DNA of 64,000 nt, from the NCBI RefSeq assembly GCF_023228165.1, contig NZ_JALOBS010000020.1, positions 1 to 64,000 on the forward strand. Direction: 5' to 3'. Shown here in pieces: positions 17,011 through 26,968 of this stretch. This DNA comes from Methylomonas sp. (GTDB lineage: Bacteria > Pseudomonadota > Gammaproteobacteria > Methylococcales > Methylomonadaceae). The notes under the pieces are model-generated. The model saw nothing but the letters and a program-made list of their open reading frames with translations. It was not told where the DNA came from and searched no databases. Made by a program: the position numbers and the translations under genes. Position 1 is the stretch's first letter; each line of letters starts with the position of its first letter.

Positions 17011-20000
17011 ATGGATGAATCTCTTATTCCATCAGAACAAATTACAATTGTGGAATCCGATGCCACTAAAGCAGTTTATTTGCACTCCCTTACAAAAGAC
17101 GAAAGAGCCGTATTCATCGAAGAAGCGATTGAATCCGCAGCGCAAGATGAATCGCTTATTTCGCTTTATCTTTCGATGGGCGAATTAGTCGACGGTGATA
17201 ATAATTACAGAATCGCTGCGAGCAAGCCTAAAATGCCAGAATTACTTCTTCGGCGACTTATTCTTATTAGTCAATCTGTTTGCCCTATTTATCCGCTTAT
17301 CCAATTTTCTACCGAAAAAGAAGTGCCGCAGGCATTGCATCGCAAACAAAAACCAACTGCGGTTTCGCGCGCATCACATGCCGCGCCGGAAGACGAAATG
17401 AGTTTTGCCATTCGCTTCAATACGCGCGTTCCCGCAATCATTAAACAAACACAGGCACGCGCGTTAATTCCCACGATGATTCCGCGCAATGAGAGTGTTT
17501 TTATTTTGGGCATTTATGTACCGAATGTGCTTGTTTCCAACTTCTTCGGAAAATACGTCGTTCCGTTTGCATTTGATGGTCATATTTTCGTTCCGACAAC
17601 TTCCAACGCGCTGGTCGATGTTTATCCAAAGAAGAATTTCTTGGAAATTGTAGATATCATTTACGCGGCGGTATTGCGACTTTATAATCTTGCCAATCAG
17701 CAAATAGTCGCGCTGACAATTGCGAATTTCGCACCGCCGATAATACAGAAGCCGGCGATTGTGTCATCCGAAATTCTGGTCGTCGATAAACGCGCCGATA
17801 TCGCGGCAAAGAATCGCGCAGTAAAATTATTCTTGGACATCTGCGATAAGCTGGGGATTTATCCACTTTTCGCGACCGATAATCAGAAAGAATTGAGTAT
17901 TTCTACTGCCACAAAAGTCGACCTTTACATTATGGGATATTTATCTGTTATCTATTTGCTGCTATTCTCAAAGAAGTTGACGCGCGAAAATGAGATTTTC
18001 GTAGAGGAATTTCTTTCGCACATTGCGCAATACAATGCGCAACGGTCGCTACGTTCGCGATTGCGCCAAAGTGCCATCATTCGCGATGGGCAAATATCGC
18101 ACGTAATTTCTATTATTCGCCAAACGCTGGGTCCGGCAGCGCTCCAAGCGGCAACTTCGTCCATATTTTACGATGCGGAAGAATTGCTCTCGCGAATACC
18201 GCCAAAGGGACGAAAACTCGTGGAAATGGAAATCGCGCGAGAGAAAGTTTATCTCCAGCAATTAATTTCGAACACGTGCGACCATCTGCGCATCATTTCG
18301 CGCATTCGCGCAGGGAAAATGCCGATTCCAGCGCGCGAAGAATTATTATCGCGGTTCAAACGCGAATACATCAAATCGAAGAGCGGTGAAACGGCGCGCG
18401 AAATTTATACTTGCCGCAAATGTGGTCTTCCTTTGATATGTCCGCATCAAATAAAAGCAATTGAATTGGAAATGCTTACACGCCCGAATCCGATGCAAAT
18501 CCGCAATGAGATGCGCGAATTTATTGTCTGGATGCAGGATTACAAAATTTATGCATGCGGAATTTGTGGCGAAATAATCGAAGACCCGCGGCTTCTCGAC
18601 GACAAATCAGACGACCCGAATTTCGGCGAAAGTGATATTCGCGATGAGAAATTGCAAGAAATAATTTGGGGCGAGTTGATGGGCATCACGCGATATTTCC
18701 AACTGCGTAGTGTTCTTGACCCTATTCGCTTTTATCGTAGTATTGCGCGGAATGTCTATCCTTTTATCCAAGATATTGAGCGCGAAATTGGCAAAGCAAA
18801 AACAAGTTCTTCACAAGAAAAGCGCCTTAAAGTTCAACTATTTACTATCATTTACTTATTCTGTTATATCTCTTTTCTTGTTGTGAACATTCCGCGAATG
18901 GCAGAAATTATTATCCCGATTGATGAACGCGGAAATCCGATATTGCGCGGAAATACGCGAGGAATAGATAAACATGCGATTGGTGTGCTGCTGAAATTCA
19001 TTAAAGACAGAGTATTGTATGCGAAAAATATTGTACTTCGCGAGATTCCTGGCGCATCGGCAGATTGGCTGCAAATGCGCATCATCGAAGTTTATAAGCA
19101 AATTCGCCAGCGCGGCGCAACTGGGCTTATCGACACGGCGACAGATATTCCAAAAAGTGAGCATTTAACACTGACAATCGCGATACTCGAAGACCCTATT
19201 TTTAGTTATCTCCAGAAAATGACTCTCGATATGAAAACACTTAGGATGCCGAGTTCAGAAAGTCTCGAAAAAGTAATCGGCTCTGTGAAAGATTATCTTT
19301 TGCATCATAGAATGGCGCTGGAAAGTCTTTCGCCGCTAGAACGCGCAAAACTCGATCCAGCTCATCGAATTCGCCAGCGATTGCGACAATTATCGGCAAA
19401 AGAAGCGAAAAATGCACGCGACCGTGCCGCCGGTGAACCACAGCCAATAGTCAGTGTGTTTCATACTGCATGCAAAAAAATTCCCACACTTACCGAAAAA
19501 GACGCACAATCTCTCGGCGAAGCCACGCTCGGAAATGAAGCGAATATTAAACAAATATACGCGAAAATCGCAGATGCTTCTTTCGAATTATTATGCGAAG
19601 AAATAAGAGACGCGCTTTATCTTATCCCTCATTACGAAGAAGTGCCAGTGATAAGCAAAAAAGATAAAACGCCCACAGAAGTAATATCACAGCGATATTC
19701 ATCTTTTTATTCGCGACTTTCCGCGGTTTATGATATTAGCCGCGCCGCGGATAATATATTCGATAGACGGTATGCGCAGCCGACAATGGTACGTTCTGCG
19801 ATAATTGCGCCAAAATATTGGCGGCGCTCATCGCGAATCATAATTCCGGCGCCATCATTCAATTTCGATGAATTTGGGCGCCCGCATAAATGGGGAATTT
19901 CGATTCTAAAAGATGGTTCCGAGAAAGTTGGCGAAACGTATATGCGAATAGTCGATAAAAAATGTTCCATTTGTGGCATTCTTCGCTCGAAGCGCGAAAG

Positions 20001-21201
20001 CCTAAATCAAGAAAAGGTCAAATCCGCATTGGACACGCAGCTTATCATTCGTAATTTCTATAGTTTCTTCGAAATCCGTTGTCCGCGCGGAACGCTGCAT
20101 GAAAGTCGGCAAAGCCTCGGCGGAACATGCGCGAAATGCGGATACGCATCGCAATTCGCGGCGGACATTTATTCCGCACAATCGCGCGAATATTTCGAAA
20201 ACAACCGCGTTTCATTTGACGTACTCATTAAATTGCCCCTTTTGCCTCCGCAGCCGGAAATTCCACCAAATGTACGTCAGCCGGCACCAAGCAAAGAGTT
20301 GGAAAATTGGACTTTCGATTACGAATCAATAATCCGCACCGGCGAACTTTTCAGAGTCAGCCAGAAATTCATCGCGAGTCTCGGCGCGAAAAATGGACAA
20401 ACGCTCGCGGATATTGAATCCGGCAAATTTGTGCCGCCAGAGCCGAAAAATCGTTACGACCGCCGCATTTTTATCCTTCGCGGATATGTTTCGCGCATTT
20501 GCGCAGATTACCAATTTCTTTCGAATCTCCACAATGTCGCAAAGTCGCCAAATTGGGTCATTAGTATTTTAGAAAAGTTGAATATTTCGAAGCCGAAATT
20601 TGAGTCAACGGTTGAATCCGCAATTCCGCCAATTGCCGCAGTATTTCCACCAGGGACGATTCCGCTCACTCCGGCATTTACATATATCGATGAAACACGT
20701 AAACCGCGTGAAGTTGCCGATTTTCTTTTGCAACTAATATGCGACGCATTGAATAATATTAAAAGTATAAAGAAGATGCCAGAAGCACAACATGCTGGTC
20801 GCGGCGAAATAGCAGCAAATGCCGCGCAAAATTCTTCTTCGCGAGATTTAGCCGTGCGCGCTGTGATAATGCTCGCTGAACATACGATGAACACGATTAT
20901 TGACGCGGAAAGATTAAGTCTAAAACCCGGATATTTCAGCATAGATTTAGTGCAAAAAGAAGCTGCAACACTATTGCGCGGAACATCAGCGGTAAATGCA
21001 GAAGACCAAACGCGCGACGCGAATTTAATTCCAGATGCGCTGGATACTTCCGATGCGGATGAAGGCGAACGAGATTTCAATCCTGAAATGGATGACCCAT
21101 TATCCCTCGATGCATTTGACGTTGATGATGAATTTGATGCCGAGGATGACGCGACGAAAATTGAAGACGATGAGCGTACGCTTATTCACTTGGAAGATTA
21201 A
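17011..21201 (+). CDS. M1249L: M1249L-like minor capsid (skeleton) protein
   Basis: A 1396-residue homologue of ASFV M1249L, the long minor protein that lines the icosahedral shell edges between pentons. Matching landmarks: a first zinc-like cluster CRKCGLPLICPH then CGICGE (about residues 465-520), GRPHKWGISI followed by KKCSICGIL, CPRGTLHES and CAKCGY (about 960-1050), then NWTFDYESIIRTG, and a C terminus with KPGYFSID and an acidic tail DDPLSLDAFDVDDEFD. The ATG at 17011 is preferred over an in-frame GTG at 16984 that overlaps the TATA box. No palindromic module is inserted anywhere in this structural gene. Confidence 0.93.
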   Translation: MDESLIPSEQITIVESDATKAVYLHSLTKDERAVFIEEAIESAAQDESLISLYLSMGELVDGDNNYRIAASKPKMPELLLRRLILISQSVCPIYPLIQFSTEKEVPQALHRKQKPTAVSRASHAAPEDEMSFAIRFNTRVPAIIKQTQARALIPTMIPRNESVFILGIYVPNVLVSNFFGKYVVPFAFDGHIFVPTTSNALVDVYPKKNFLEIVDIIYAAVLRLYNLANQQIVALTIANFAPPIIQKPAIVSSEILVVDKRADIAAKNRAVKLFLDICDKLGIYPLFATDNQKELSISTATKVDLYIMGYLSVIYLLLFSKKLTRENEIFVEEFLSHIAQYNAQRSLRSRLRQSAIIRDGQISHVISIIRQTLGPAALQAATSSIFYDAEELLSRIPPKGRKLVEMEIAREKVYLQQLISNTCDHLRIISRIRAGKMPIPAREELLSRFKREYIKSKSGETAREIYTCRKCGLPLICPHQIKAIELEMLTRPNPMQIRNEMREFIVWMQDYKIYACGICGEIIEDPRLLDDKSDDPNFGESDIRDEKLQEIIWGELMGITRYFQLRSVLDPIRFYRSIARNVYPFIQDIEREIGKAKTSSSQEKRLKVQLFTIIYLFCYISFLVVNIPRMAEIIIPIDERGNPILRGNTRGIDKHAIGVLLKFIKDRVLYAKNIVLREIPGASADWLQMRIIEVYKQIRQRGATGLIDTATDIPKSEHLTLTIAILEDPIFSYLQKMTLDMKTLRMPSSESLEKVIGSVKDYLLHHRMALESLSPLERAKLDPAHRIRQRLRQLSAKEAKNARDRAAGEPQPIVSVFHTACKKIPTLTEKDAQSLGEATLGNEANIKQIYAKIADASFELLCEEIRDALYLIPHYEEVPVISKKDKTPTEVISQRYSSFYSRLSAVYDISRAADNIFDRRYAQPTMVRSAIIAPKYWRRSSRIIIPAPSFNFDEFGRPHKWGISILKDGSEKVGETYMRIVDKKCSICGILRSKRESLNQEKVKSALDTQLIIRNFYSFFEIRCPRGTLHESRQSLGGTCAKCGYASQFAADIYSAQSREYFENNRVSFDVLIKLPLLPPQPEIPPNVRQPAPSKELENWTFDYESIIRTGELFRVSQKFIASLGAKNGQTLADIESGKFVPPEPKNRYDRRIFILRGYVSRICADYQFLSNLHNVAKSPNWVISILEKLNISKPKFESTVESAIPPIAAVFPPGTIPLTPAFTYIDETRKPREVADFLLQLICDALNNIKSIKKMPEAQHAGRGEIAANAAQNSSSRDLAVRAVIMLAEHTMNTIIDAERLSLKPGYFSIDLVQKEAATLLRGTSAVNAEDQTRDANLIPDALDTSDADEGERDFNPEMDDPLSLDAFDVDDEFDAEDDATKIEDDERTLIHLED

Positions 21202-21219
21202 TTAATAGACCGCGGTAAT

Positions 21220-21260
21220 TTCTTTTTTTGATTCGGCGGAACCAATTCACAAAAAAAGAA
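21220..21260. terminator. Hairpin between convergent stops
   Basis: TTCTTTTTTTG (21220-21230) pairs with CAAAAAAAGAA (21250-21260). It lies between the M1249L stop and the stop of the minus gene at 21263 and gives a T7 run on both strands, which is the ASFV-type 3' end signal. Confidence 0.6.
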
Positions 21261-21262
21261 TT

Positions 21263-21700
21263 TTAATTCTTCTTAGCGATTTTCCTGAATCCCGGCATTG
21301 GCTGTGGATTTCCGTATAATTTCGCGAGACTCTGTTTTTTCGCAGCGGAAACCACTGTTGTATTTTCTTCTTTTTTAATTTCATCCATCGCGGCTTTCAT
21401 TGCCGCGGCAACTGGCGATTTTTCAAAGCAACCAATCCGCGCGTTATAAAACGCGTATACGAACTCTTCCGCAATTTTTACGGCAATAGTATACGCGTAG
21501 CCGGATTCCACCAATTCACACATCATATCTTCGTATAATCTTGCGCCGAATGAGCGAATATGCTGCACACGAGAGGCGTGTTTTTTCACTGCGAGTTGCG
21601 GATTTGTGCGGACAATCGAAATATAATGCGCCTGCAATTCGCCGCTTAATGCGCGTTCCTTATCCAATCCTTGCGGCAGTTGTAGACTTAATTCACTCAT
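21263..21700 (-). CDS. Unknown 145-residue helical protein
   Basis: Starts MSELSLQLPQGLDKERALSG and is predicted mostly helical, with conserved-looking segments SFGARLYEDMMCELVESGYAYTI and EEFVYAFYNARIG and a basic tail ending FRKIAKKN. No motif of known function and no membrane segment. The ATG at 21700 is directly preceded by two palindromic modules (21705-21764), which must lie in its 5' leader. It converges with M1249L. A capsid-associated or nucleoprotein role is possible but unsupported. Confidence 0.7.
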   Translation of the reverse strand: MSELSLQLPQGLDKERALSGELQAHYISIVRTNPQLAVKKHASRVQHIRSFGARLYEDMMCELVESGYAYTIAVKIAEEFVYAFYNARIGCFEKSPVAAAMKAAMDEIKKEENTTVVSAAKKQSLAKLYGNPQPMPGFRKIAKKN

Positions 21701-21704
21701 TTTT

Positions 21705-21764
21705 GAGCTCCCGCGTAGCGGTCGAGGCTTCGCCGAGCTCGCAGAGGGCTCCGCTTCGCTTGAG
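21705..21764. repeat. Two palindromic modules in a 5' leader
   Basis: GAGCTCCCGCGTAGCGGTCG with the GCTTCGCCGAGCTC arm, then a diverged second unit. It starts 5 nt upstream of the ATG of the 21263-21700 gene. Confidence 0.8.
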
Positions 21765-21870
21765 TTTATATTAGCGTTCTGCTAAAAGGCTGTTCTGTTT
21801 GATTGATTTCGATACGAAATTCAAAAAATGAAATCAGTCGCTAAAAGAATAAGAAGGGAGTTTGCCCAAG

Positions 21871-23193
21871 ATGAAGAGGAGTTTCGACATGATTGAGTAT
21901 TCAACCGTTTCGCCCAGGATGAGGCAGTTTCCCCCATATACGCCAACCAACGCGGCGTTTCCGAAATTTGCCGCGTGGTTAACCGCAACGAGGCAAATAA
22001 CTCAGCAATCATTTGACACCGCTATGAAGTCAATAAAAGATTCTCCATTTGTGCTTAAGGATTATCTTGCTTTACAGACGATATTTTCGCAAATCGCCGG
22101 AAGCGCAATATCTTGGCAGTTTATATGCGTTGCTTGCGCTGCGACGACTATTGTGAATCTTTCTCATCGTTTTGAAGCGGCTATGCATTTCTATAAACTT
22201 GCATCACATTTTCCAAATATTGATGTCGTGCCATATCTATTCCGGCAACTTAGAAAATCACTGGAACAAGAAGAATACAAACCACTGGACCTTCGTGATT
22301 TCTACAATGGTGCAAAATCGAATTGCCCAAAGCGCGAATTTTGGAACGCATATATCGCAGCGGCAAAAGTTACACATAGCGGTTTAGACTTATTTATGTT
22401 TCTGAAACATTCATTCCTCCAAGCAATAAAGCAAAAATTCGGAATTTTGCCGTTCGATACATATGATACAATGGTGATACTTTGTGAGTTTGACAAGATA
22501 GAAATAGTCAAAAGTTTATTCACACAATGCTATATTACACAAGTCGTGGAGTGGCTCGCGGAACAATTGCGGCTGGGTCAAATAAACGGCGGTAGATGCG
22601 AATATATTCTCTATTATCTTTTCGGACTTAAAAAGCATCCATATAGCGAGCGTGCGATTGATGGAGATGGCGAAGAAGAGGAAGTAGTCATCGATTTTCC
22701 GCAGCCGAAATATTCGCGCAAGAGCATCGTAGCGATTATCTGCGCAAATCCCGGCATAATCAAGCTGTTCCTCAAGAATAAAGTTCCGATTCATGGCGCG
22801 CATGCGTGGAATTATATCATGACGCACAACTGGCACGATGCCAAGACGATAAAACTGGTCGAAAAGCTCATTGCCGCCAATATTTCACCGTTAGAACGAG
22901 ATGAAAATGGCATTCACGCATTTGGCATGCTGCAGTATACGCAGCCGTTCGCTGCATTTCCTGCGCAATATCCGACTCAGGCGGATGCGGAAGAAAACTC
23001 GGACGAATTTAACCGCCTTTCAGAAGGAAGTTATCTTCTCTATCTTGCGTTTAAGAATCTCGCCGCGAGTTGTTGTCTTCGCGAAGTTTGCGTTGCGGCA
23101 CTTGCGCGACAAGATGCGAGAAGCCCATTCTTGCTATTGTCGAAAGACTGCATCTGTTTGATTTCGGAGATGATTAAGAATTTCGAAGAGTAA
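21871..23193 (+). CDS. Family A protein, copy 1 (ankyrin-like C terminus)
   Basis: A 440-residue member of a four-copy family (also 37335, 38671, 39988). Shared blocks are LKDYLALQTIFSQIAGS, HRFEAAMHFYKL, then an ankyrin-like stretch IIKLFLKNKVPIHGAHAW and LVEKLIAANISPLERDENGIHA, and a C terminus FLLLSKDCICLISEM. This copy is the most diverged and is separated from the other three by 14 kb. The ATG at 21871 is used because the upstream in-frame codon is TTG. The arrangement resembles the ASFV multigene families (ankyrin-like, host-range or interferon-modulating), but homology to them is not shown. Confidence 0.75.
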   Translation: MKRSFDMIEYSTVSPRMRQFPPYTPTNAAFPKFAAWLTATRQITQQSFDTAMKSIKDSPFVLKDYLALQTIFSQIAGSAISWQFICVACAATTIVNLSHRFEAAMHFYKLASHFPNIDVVPYLFRQLRKSLEQEEYKPLDLRDFYNGAKSNCPKREFWNAYIAAAKVTHSGLDLFMFLKHSFLQAIKQKFGILPFDTYDTMVILCEFDKIEIVKSLFTQCYITQVVEWLAEQLRLGQINGGRCEYILYYLFGLKKHPYSERAIDGDGEEEEVVIDFPQPKYSRKSIVAIICANPGIIKLFLKNKVPIHGAHAWNYIMTHNWHDAKTIKLVEKLIAANISPLERDENGIHAFGMLQYTQPFAAFPAQYPTQADAEENSDEFNRLSEGSYLLYLAFKNLAASCCLREVCVAALARQDARSPFLLLSKDCICLISEMIKNFEE

Positions 23194-23224
23194 ATCACTT
23201 CGCACAGTGACGTATATTCATTTA

Positions 23225-23233
23225 TTTTTTGAA
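23225..23233 (+). promoter_or_regulatory. T6GAA promoter-like motif
   Basis: T6GAA ends 22 nt before the ATG at 23256. Confidence 0.5.
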
Positions 23234-23255
23234 AAGCGCATATCAAGAATAATAA

Positions 23256-23537
23256 ATGGCAGAAATAGAGCAACCATTGGAATATGTTTTACAGGCGATA
23301 TTTTCTTTCGTTGGTGTCAAAATGCTGATGAATCTTCGCCATGTTTGCCGCGATTGGCACAGGATTATAGATGAAGTAATGCGCATTCGCTCGGCGCTCG
23401 CAGTAAGCGACCAATCGCGATCGCGATTACCGAGCAATCAAGAAATATCCATTTGCAACTTGCGGAAAGGCGCTATTTCCGCAACTATAAACTTTCTTGC
23501 AGTGTGGTTAACGATGGTTTGTTGTTATTTTTTTTGA
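23256..23537 (+). CDS. Short F-box protein, probably truncated
   Basis: A 93-residue protein. Residues 5-45 (PLEYVLQAIFSFVG...LRHVCRDWHRIIDEV) form a clear F-box, the Skp1-binding module of SCF ubiquitin ligases. The expected substrate-binding repeats are missing and the last 25 residues look like read-through into AT-rich DNA. It is either a decayed F-box gene or a minimal F-box that competes for host Skp1. The neighbours are three longer F-box proteins. Confidence 0.6.
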   Translation: MAEIEQPLEYVLQAIFSFVGVKMLMNLRHVCRDWHRIIDEVMRIRSALAVSDQSRSRLPSNQEISICNLRKGAISATINFLAVWLTMVCCYFF

Positions 23538-23538
23538 A
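23528..23538 (+). promoter_or_regulatory. T8GAA promoter-like motif
   Basis: T8GAA followed by TTGTGCGTAAC, 22 nt before the ATG at 23561. Confidence 0.5.
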
Positions 23539-23560
23539 TTGTGCGTAACAAAAAATAAGG

Positions 23561-24595
23561 ATGAATACGCTCGATGGCGAGCCCATTAAACTTATCTTTG
23601 AAAATCTCATCACGCGCGAATTGATACGCTGTCGCATAGTGTCTAAGTCGCTTCGAAGGATAATCGATTCTATTCTCGATTTGCGCAGTAAACATCTAAT
23701 CACCATTGCGCAGGGAAATAACGCGGACTATCATGATTGGCAGAATGTAGGCAAATATTGTACGCCGATGAGTATTTCACAATTGCACATTTGCGATGAA
23801 TTCAAATATGAGATTCTCCGCGGCGCATATGCCGAAAAGCGAGAAGATATTGTGCGATTATTTCTCGCTAATGTAAATGGACAGTGTTTCGGAAAAACAT
23901 TCGAGAGAATCACGCGGTACGCATATCGCGAGAACAGTGAATATCTTAAAAATAAGATTTCGCTCTTAGTTGCCAATTATTCCAGAGGAATTTTCTATCA
24001 TCTGGATTATCATCTCGCGAAGTATGGATTTGATGAGCGTTCCGCACGGGAAATATGCGGAAGAGCATTTCATCGAGAGAATTTCTTCGAGGGAATAGGA
24101 TTCAGAGGAAGTTTACCAACCAATTGTCCTTCTGAGGGAATATTATTGTATTATCTGTATCGTGGCATTTGCAGAAGCGGAAATATCGAACTAGCAAAGC
24201 TAATATCCGACAATTGCCGTTCGGACATTCTATTTTGCAAACCAGATTTTTATTACCATGCGATTGGTAAGAGCGGAAATGTCGAACTCGTCAAGTGGTT
24301 TTTCTCATTACAGCCAATTGAATTTGGCGGTCAATTATATTGCATGGAAAGCGCGATAATAAAACATCATCTTGCAATTGTGAAGTATATCGATTCGCTT
24401 TTGCCGATAGAATATTATCGTCTGCTATCAATTGACGGACTGATTTTACGTGATATTAATGTCTGCAAGCTCATCATTCCTAAATGCATATCTGCGGGAT
24501 TTATTTCCTCGGACGATATATGGCGCTTTTCGTCTGAATGCGCTTATCCCAGCGTGGCAAATTATTTACAATCATTGAATGATAGTTCGCAGTAA
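23561..24595 (+). CDS. F-box protein with ankyrin-like repeats, copy 1
   Basis: A 344-residue protein. The N-terminal F-box (LIFENLITRELIRCRIVSKSLRRIIDSIL, given here only by its ends: LIFENL and RRIIDSIL) is followed by ankyrin-like units such as ILRGAYAEKREDIVRLFLA, RGICRSGNIELAKLI and AIGKSGNVELVKWFF. Such F-box/ankyrin proteins of pox- and giant viruses recruit host proteins to SCF ubiquitin ligases. It is tandem with close paralogues at 24634 and 25777, sharing the LRGAY and GKSGNxE blocks, so it arose by local duplication. Confidence 0.8.
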   Translation: MNTLDGEPIKLIFENLITRELIRCRIVSKSLRRIIDSILDLRSKHLITIAQGNNADYHDWQNVGKYCTPMSISQLHICDEFKYEILRGAYAEKREDIVRLFLANVNGQCFGKTFERITRYAYRENSEYLKNKISLLVANYSRGIFYHLDYHLAKYGFDERSAREICGRAFHRENFFEGIGFRGSLPTNCPSEGILLYYLYRGICRSGNIELAKLISDNCRSDILFCKPDFYYHAIGKSGNVELVKWFFSLQPIEFGGQLYCMESAIIKHHLAIVKYIDSLLPIEYYRLLSIDGLILRDINVCKLIIPKCISAGFISSDDIWRFSSECAYPSVANYLQSLNDSSQ

Positions 24596-24598
24596 ATC

Positions 24599-24608
24599 TT
24601 TTTTTGAA
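24599..24608 (+). promoter_or_regulatory. T7GAA promoter-like motif
   Basis: T7GAA, 25 nt before the ATG at 24634. Confidence 0.5.
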
Positions 24609-24633
24609 TTAAGCAAAGAGTTAAAAATCAAGA

Positions 24634-25686
24634 ATGGATATAATTGGCGATTATCCTACAGCTCTCATCTTTGAAAACCTCGATACGCGCGAATTGATAC
24701 GCTGTCGCAAAGTGTCTAAGTCGCTTCAAAGGATAATTGATTCCATTCTTGATTTTCGCAGTAAACAACTAATCGCCGTTGCGCAGAGTGATAAGGCAAG
24801 TTATCTTGATTGGCAAAATGTCGGCAGACATTGCACGCTAATTAGTATTACGCTTCTGCATATTTGCGATGAATTTATGTACGAAATCCTTCGCGGCGCA
24901 TATGCAGAGAAGCGCGAGGATATAATCCGGTGGTTTCTTACTGGTGTTCGCGATAGAAATTTGTCCAGCGCAACACTTAGGAGAATTCTACGATATGCGT
25001 ATCGCACAAAAAGTACTTTTCTTATTAATGAAATAACGTACCTTACCACCAGAAATACTGAATATTCTGCGGGTGCGTATTATCGCCTAGAATATCATCT
25101 TGCAAAATATGGGTACGATGAACAGTCTGCGCGAAAGATATGTGGGGGTAGAGATAATTTTCATGAGAATTTCTACGAAGGAATAGGCTGCCGCGGCTAT
25201 TTCTTGCCGCACGATAGTCCGCCATCAACAACAAGAGAATGGAAACGTTTGTATCGCGGCATTTGCAGAAGTGGAAATATTGAATGGGCAGTGCAGATTG
25301 GTGAAAATTACTGCGTCGATATTTATTGTTGCGAGTCATTACTATATTACTATATAATTGGTAAGAGTGGATGTATAGAATTTGTTAAGTGGTTTTTATA
25401 CATCCACTTGCAAGACTCCAATAGATTAACACACATGATTATAACCGCAATACAGAAACATCATTTCGCTATCGTAGAATATGTGATTCAACTTTTACCG
25501 AATGTAATTCGCCATCCAATATTAAGATATGGATTTCTATTGCATGATATCGATATTTGCAAATTCATCATTCCAAGAATGATATCTGCGAAAGTTATCT
25601 CCACGAGCGGAATATTGGAACTCGCAGCACAATGCAACTACAGCGCGATAATAAATTACTTGCATTCAGTTTGCAAAACCACGTAA
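24634..25686 (+). CDS. F-box protein with ankyrin-like repeats, copy 2
   Basis: A 350-residue tandem paralogue of the 23561 gene. The F-box is at residues 8-45 (ALIFENLDTRELIRCRKVSK) and the ankyrin-like blocks are LRGAYAEKREDIIRWFL, RGICRSGNIEWAVQIG and IIGKSGCIEFVKWFL. The first 90 residues are much more alike between copies than the rest, so the repeat part evolves faster, as expected for a substrate-recognition region. Probably a SCF adaptor acting on host proteins. Confidence 0.8.
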   Translation: MDIIGDYPTALIFENLDTRELIRCRKVSKSLQRIIDSILDFRSKQLIAVAQSDKASYLDWQNVGRHCTLISITLLHICDEFMYEILRGAYAEKREDIIRWFLTGVRDRNLSSATLRRILRYAYRTKSTFLINEITYLTTRNTEYSAGAYYRLEYHLAKYGYDEQSARKICGGRDNFHENFYEGIGCRGYFLPHDSPPSTTREWKRLYRGICRSGNIEWAVQIGENYCVDIYCCESLLYYYIIGKSGCIEFVKWFLYIHLQDSNRLTHMIITAIQKHHFAIVEYVIQLLPNVIRHPILRYGFLLHDIDICKFIIPRMISAKVISTSGILELAAQCNYSAIINYLHSVCKTT

Positions 25687-25776
25687 TCGCCATGTTCCGC
25701 TGCGAATCGCGGCGATTCACGATATTTTGTTGTTATTCTTTTTTTAATGGGTGCGAGTCTAAGAGAATAATAAGAA

Positions 25777-26879
25777 ATGGAAATAATTGATGATTATCCT
25801 TTGACGCTTATCTTCGAAAATCTCGATACGCGCGAATTATTGCGTTGTAGCAAAGTGTCGCGCACTATTCGAAGAATAATTGATGCCATTCTTGATTCGC
25901 GTAGTAAGCGATTGATTGCAATCGCGCAGGGAGACGACGCGGATTACCGCGATTGGCAGAATATCGGCAGATACGCATTGCCGCAAGATATTCGCGTGAT
26001 TAGTAAATTCGAATATGAATACGCGATTCTCCGCGGTGCATACAAAGCGAGGCGCGATGATATTGTCGAACTATTTTTCACCACATTATTCATGCAAAAT
26101 TACAATAGACCAGATAAATCATTTTCGCGAATCGCGCGTTATGCGTTCATCGCGGGGAATGCGTTTCTCATAGAAAAAGTCTTATCATTAAGCGCATCAA
26201 ATCCAATATGCAAATCGTTGGCACAGTATCGTCTTGCGTATCATCTTGCGAAACACGGATTCAGCGAATCGGCGGCGCAAAAAATATATGCACGGATATA
26301 CAGTTCAAGTTGTAGCAATGGAAAAGTGAGAGCAAAAGCCACTTGCCAAAGGGAATTCTGCGAGGGAAGATGCGCCGGAGGATATTTTCCGCCAACAAAA
26401 AAATGGAAACGGGCATTTCGCGGTATATGCAGGATTGGGAATATTACGTGGGCAAAAAAGTTAATCGAAGCTCATCCAAAAGTCATTCGCAATATTGGCG
26501 CTTTCGGCAAAAGTGGAAACATAGAATTTGCGGAATGGATTTTAGTGTCGCGAATCCAAATAATGAGAAAATCTGGGAATGTATTATCGATGCGTTGCGA
26601 AAACATCGAACTGAATTTGTAGCGCGCTTTTTACCGCGTTTGCCACAGGATTATTATCCGGCTCTCTTTAGCTGTGAAAATTCACAAGATGGAATTTGTT
26701 GCATTAATATTTGCAAATTACTCGTGCCAATGGGTATTTCGTTAGGATATTTAACGAGCTATCGATTTCGTGTATTGATAAATTACGTTTTACGGAGTCA
26801 CCATACTGCCGCCGCGAAATATCTTACAATGCAATCACAACAGGCAAACGTTCCCGGCTCTTATTGGTACACTACCTGA
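25777..26879 (+). pseudogene. F-box/ankyrin-like protein, copy 3, frameshifted
   Basis: The F-box (LIFENLDTRELLRCSKVSR) and ankyrin-like blocks (GAFGKSGNIEFAEWI) read well from the ATG at 25777 but stop early at 26622. The missing C-terminal third continues in the next frame (NEKIWECIIDALRKHRTEF, then the rest to 26879). Alignment to the two tandem paralogues places the break at the T run 26540-26543. One extra T would restore WIFSVANPNNEKIW, matching WFFSLQP in copy 1. Either a recent one-base deletion, phase variation, or a sequencing error. Confidence 0.75.
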
Positions 26880-26893
26880 GAAAAAAGCAATAA

Positions 26894-26959
26894 GAGCTCG
26901 GTGAAGCCTCGATCGCTACGCGGGAGCTCGCCGAAGGCTCGATCGCTTCACGGGAGCTC
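26894..26959. repeat. Two palindromic modules between genes
   Basis: Two exact 30-nt units (TCGCTACGCGGGAG and TCGCTTCACGGGAG arms) between GAGCTC sites, in the gap between convergent genes. Confidence 0.85.
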
Positions 26960-26968
26960 ATTTTTTTG

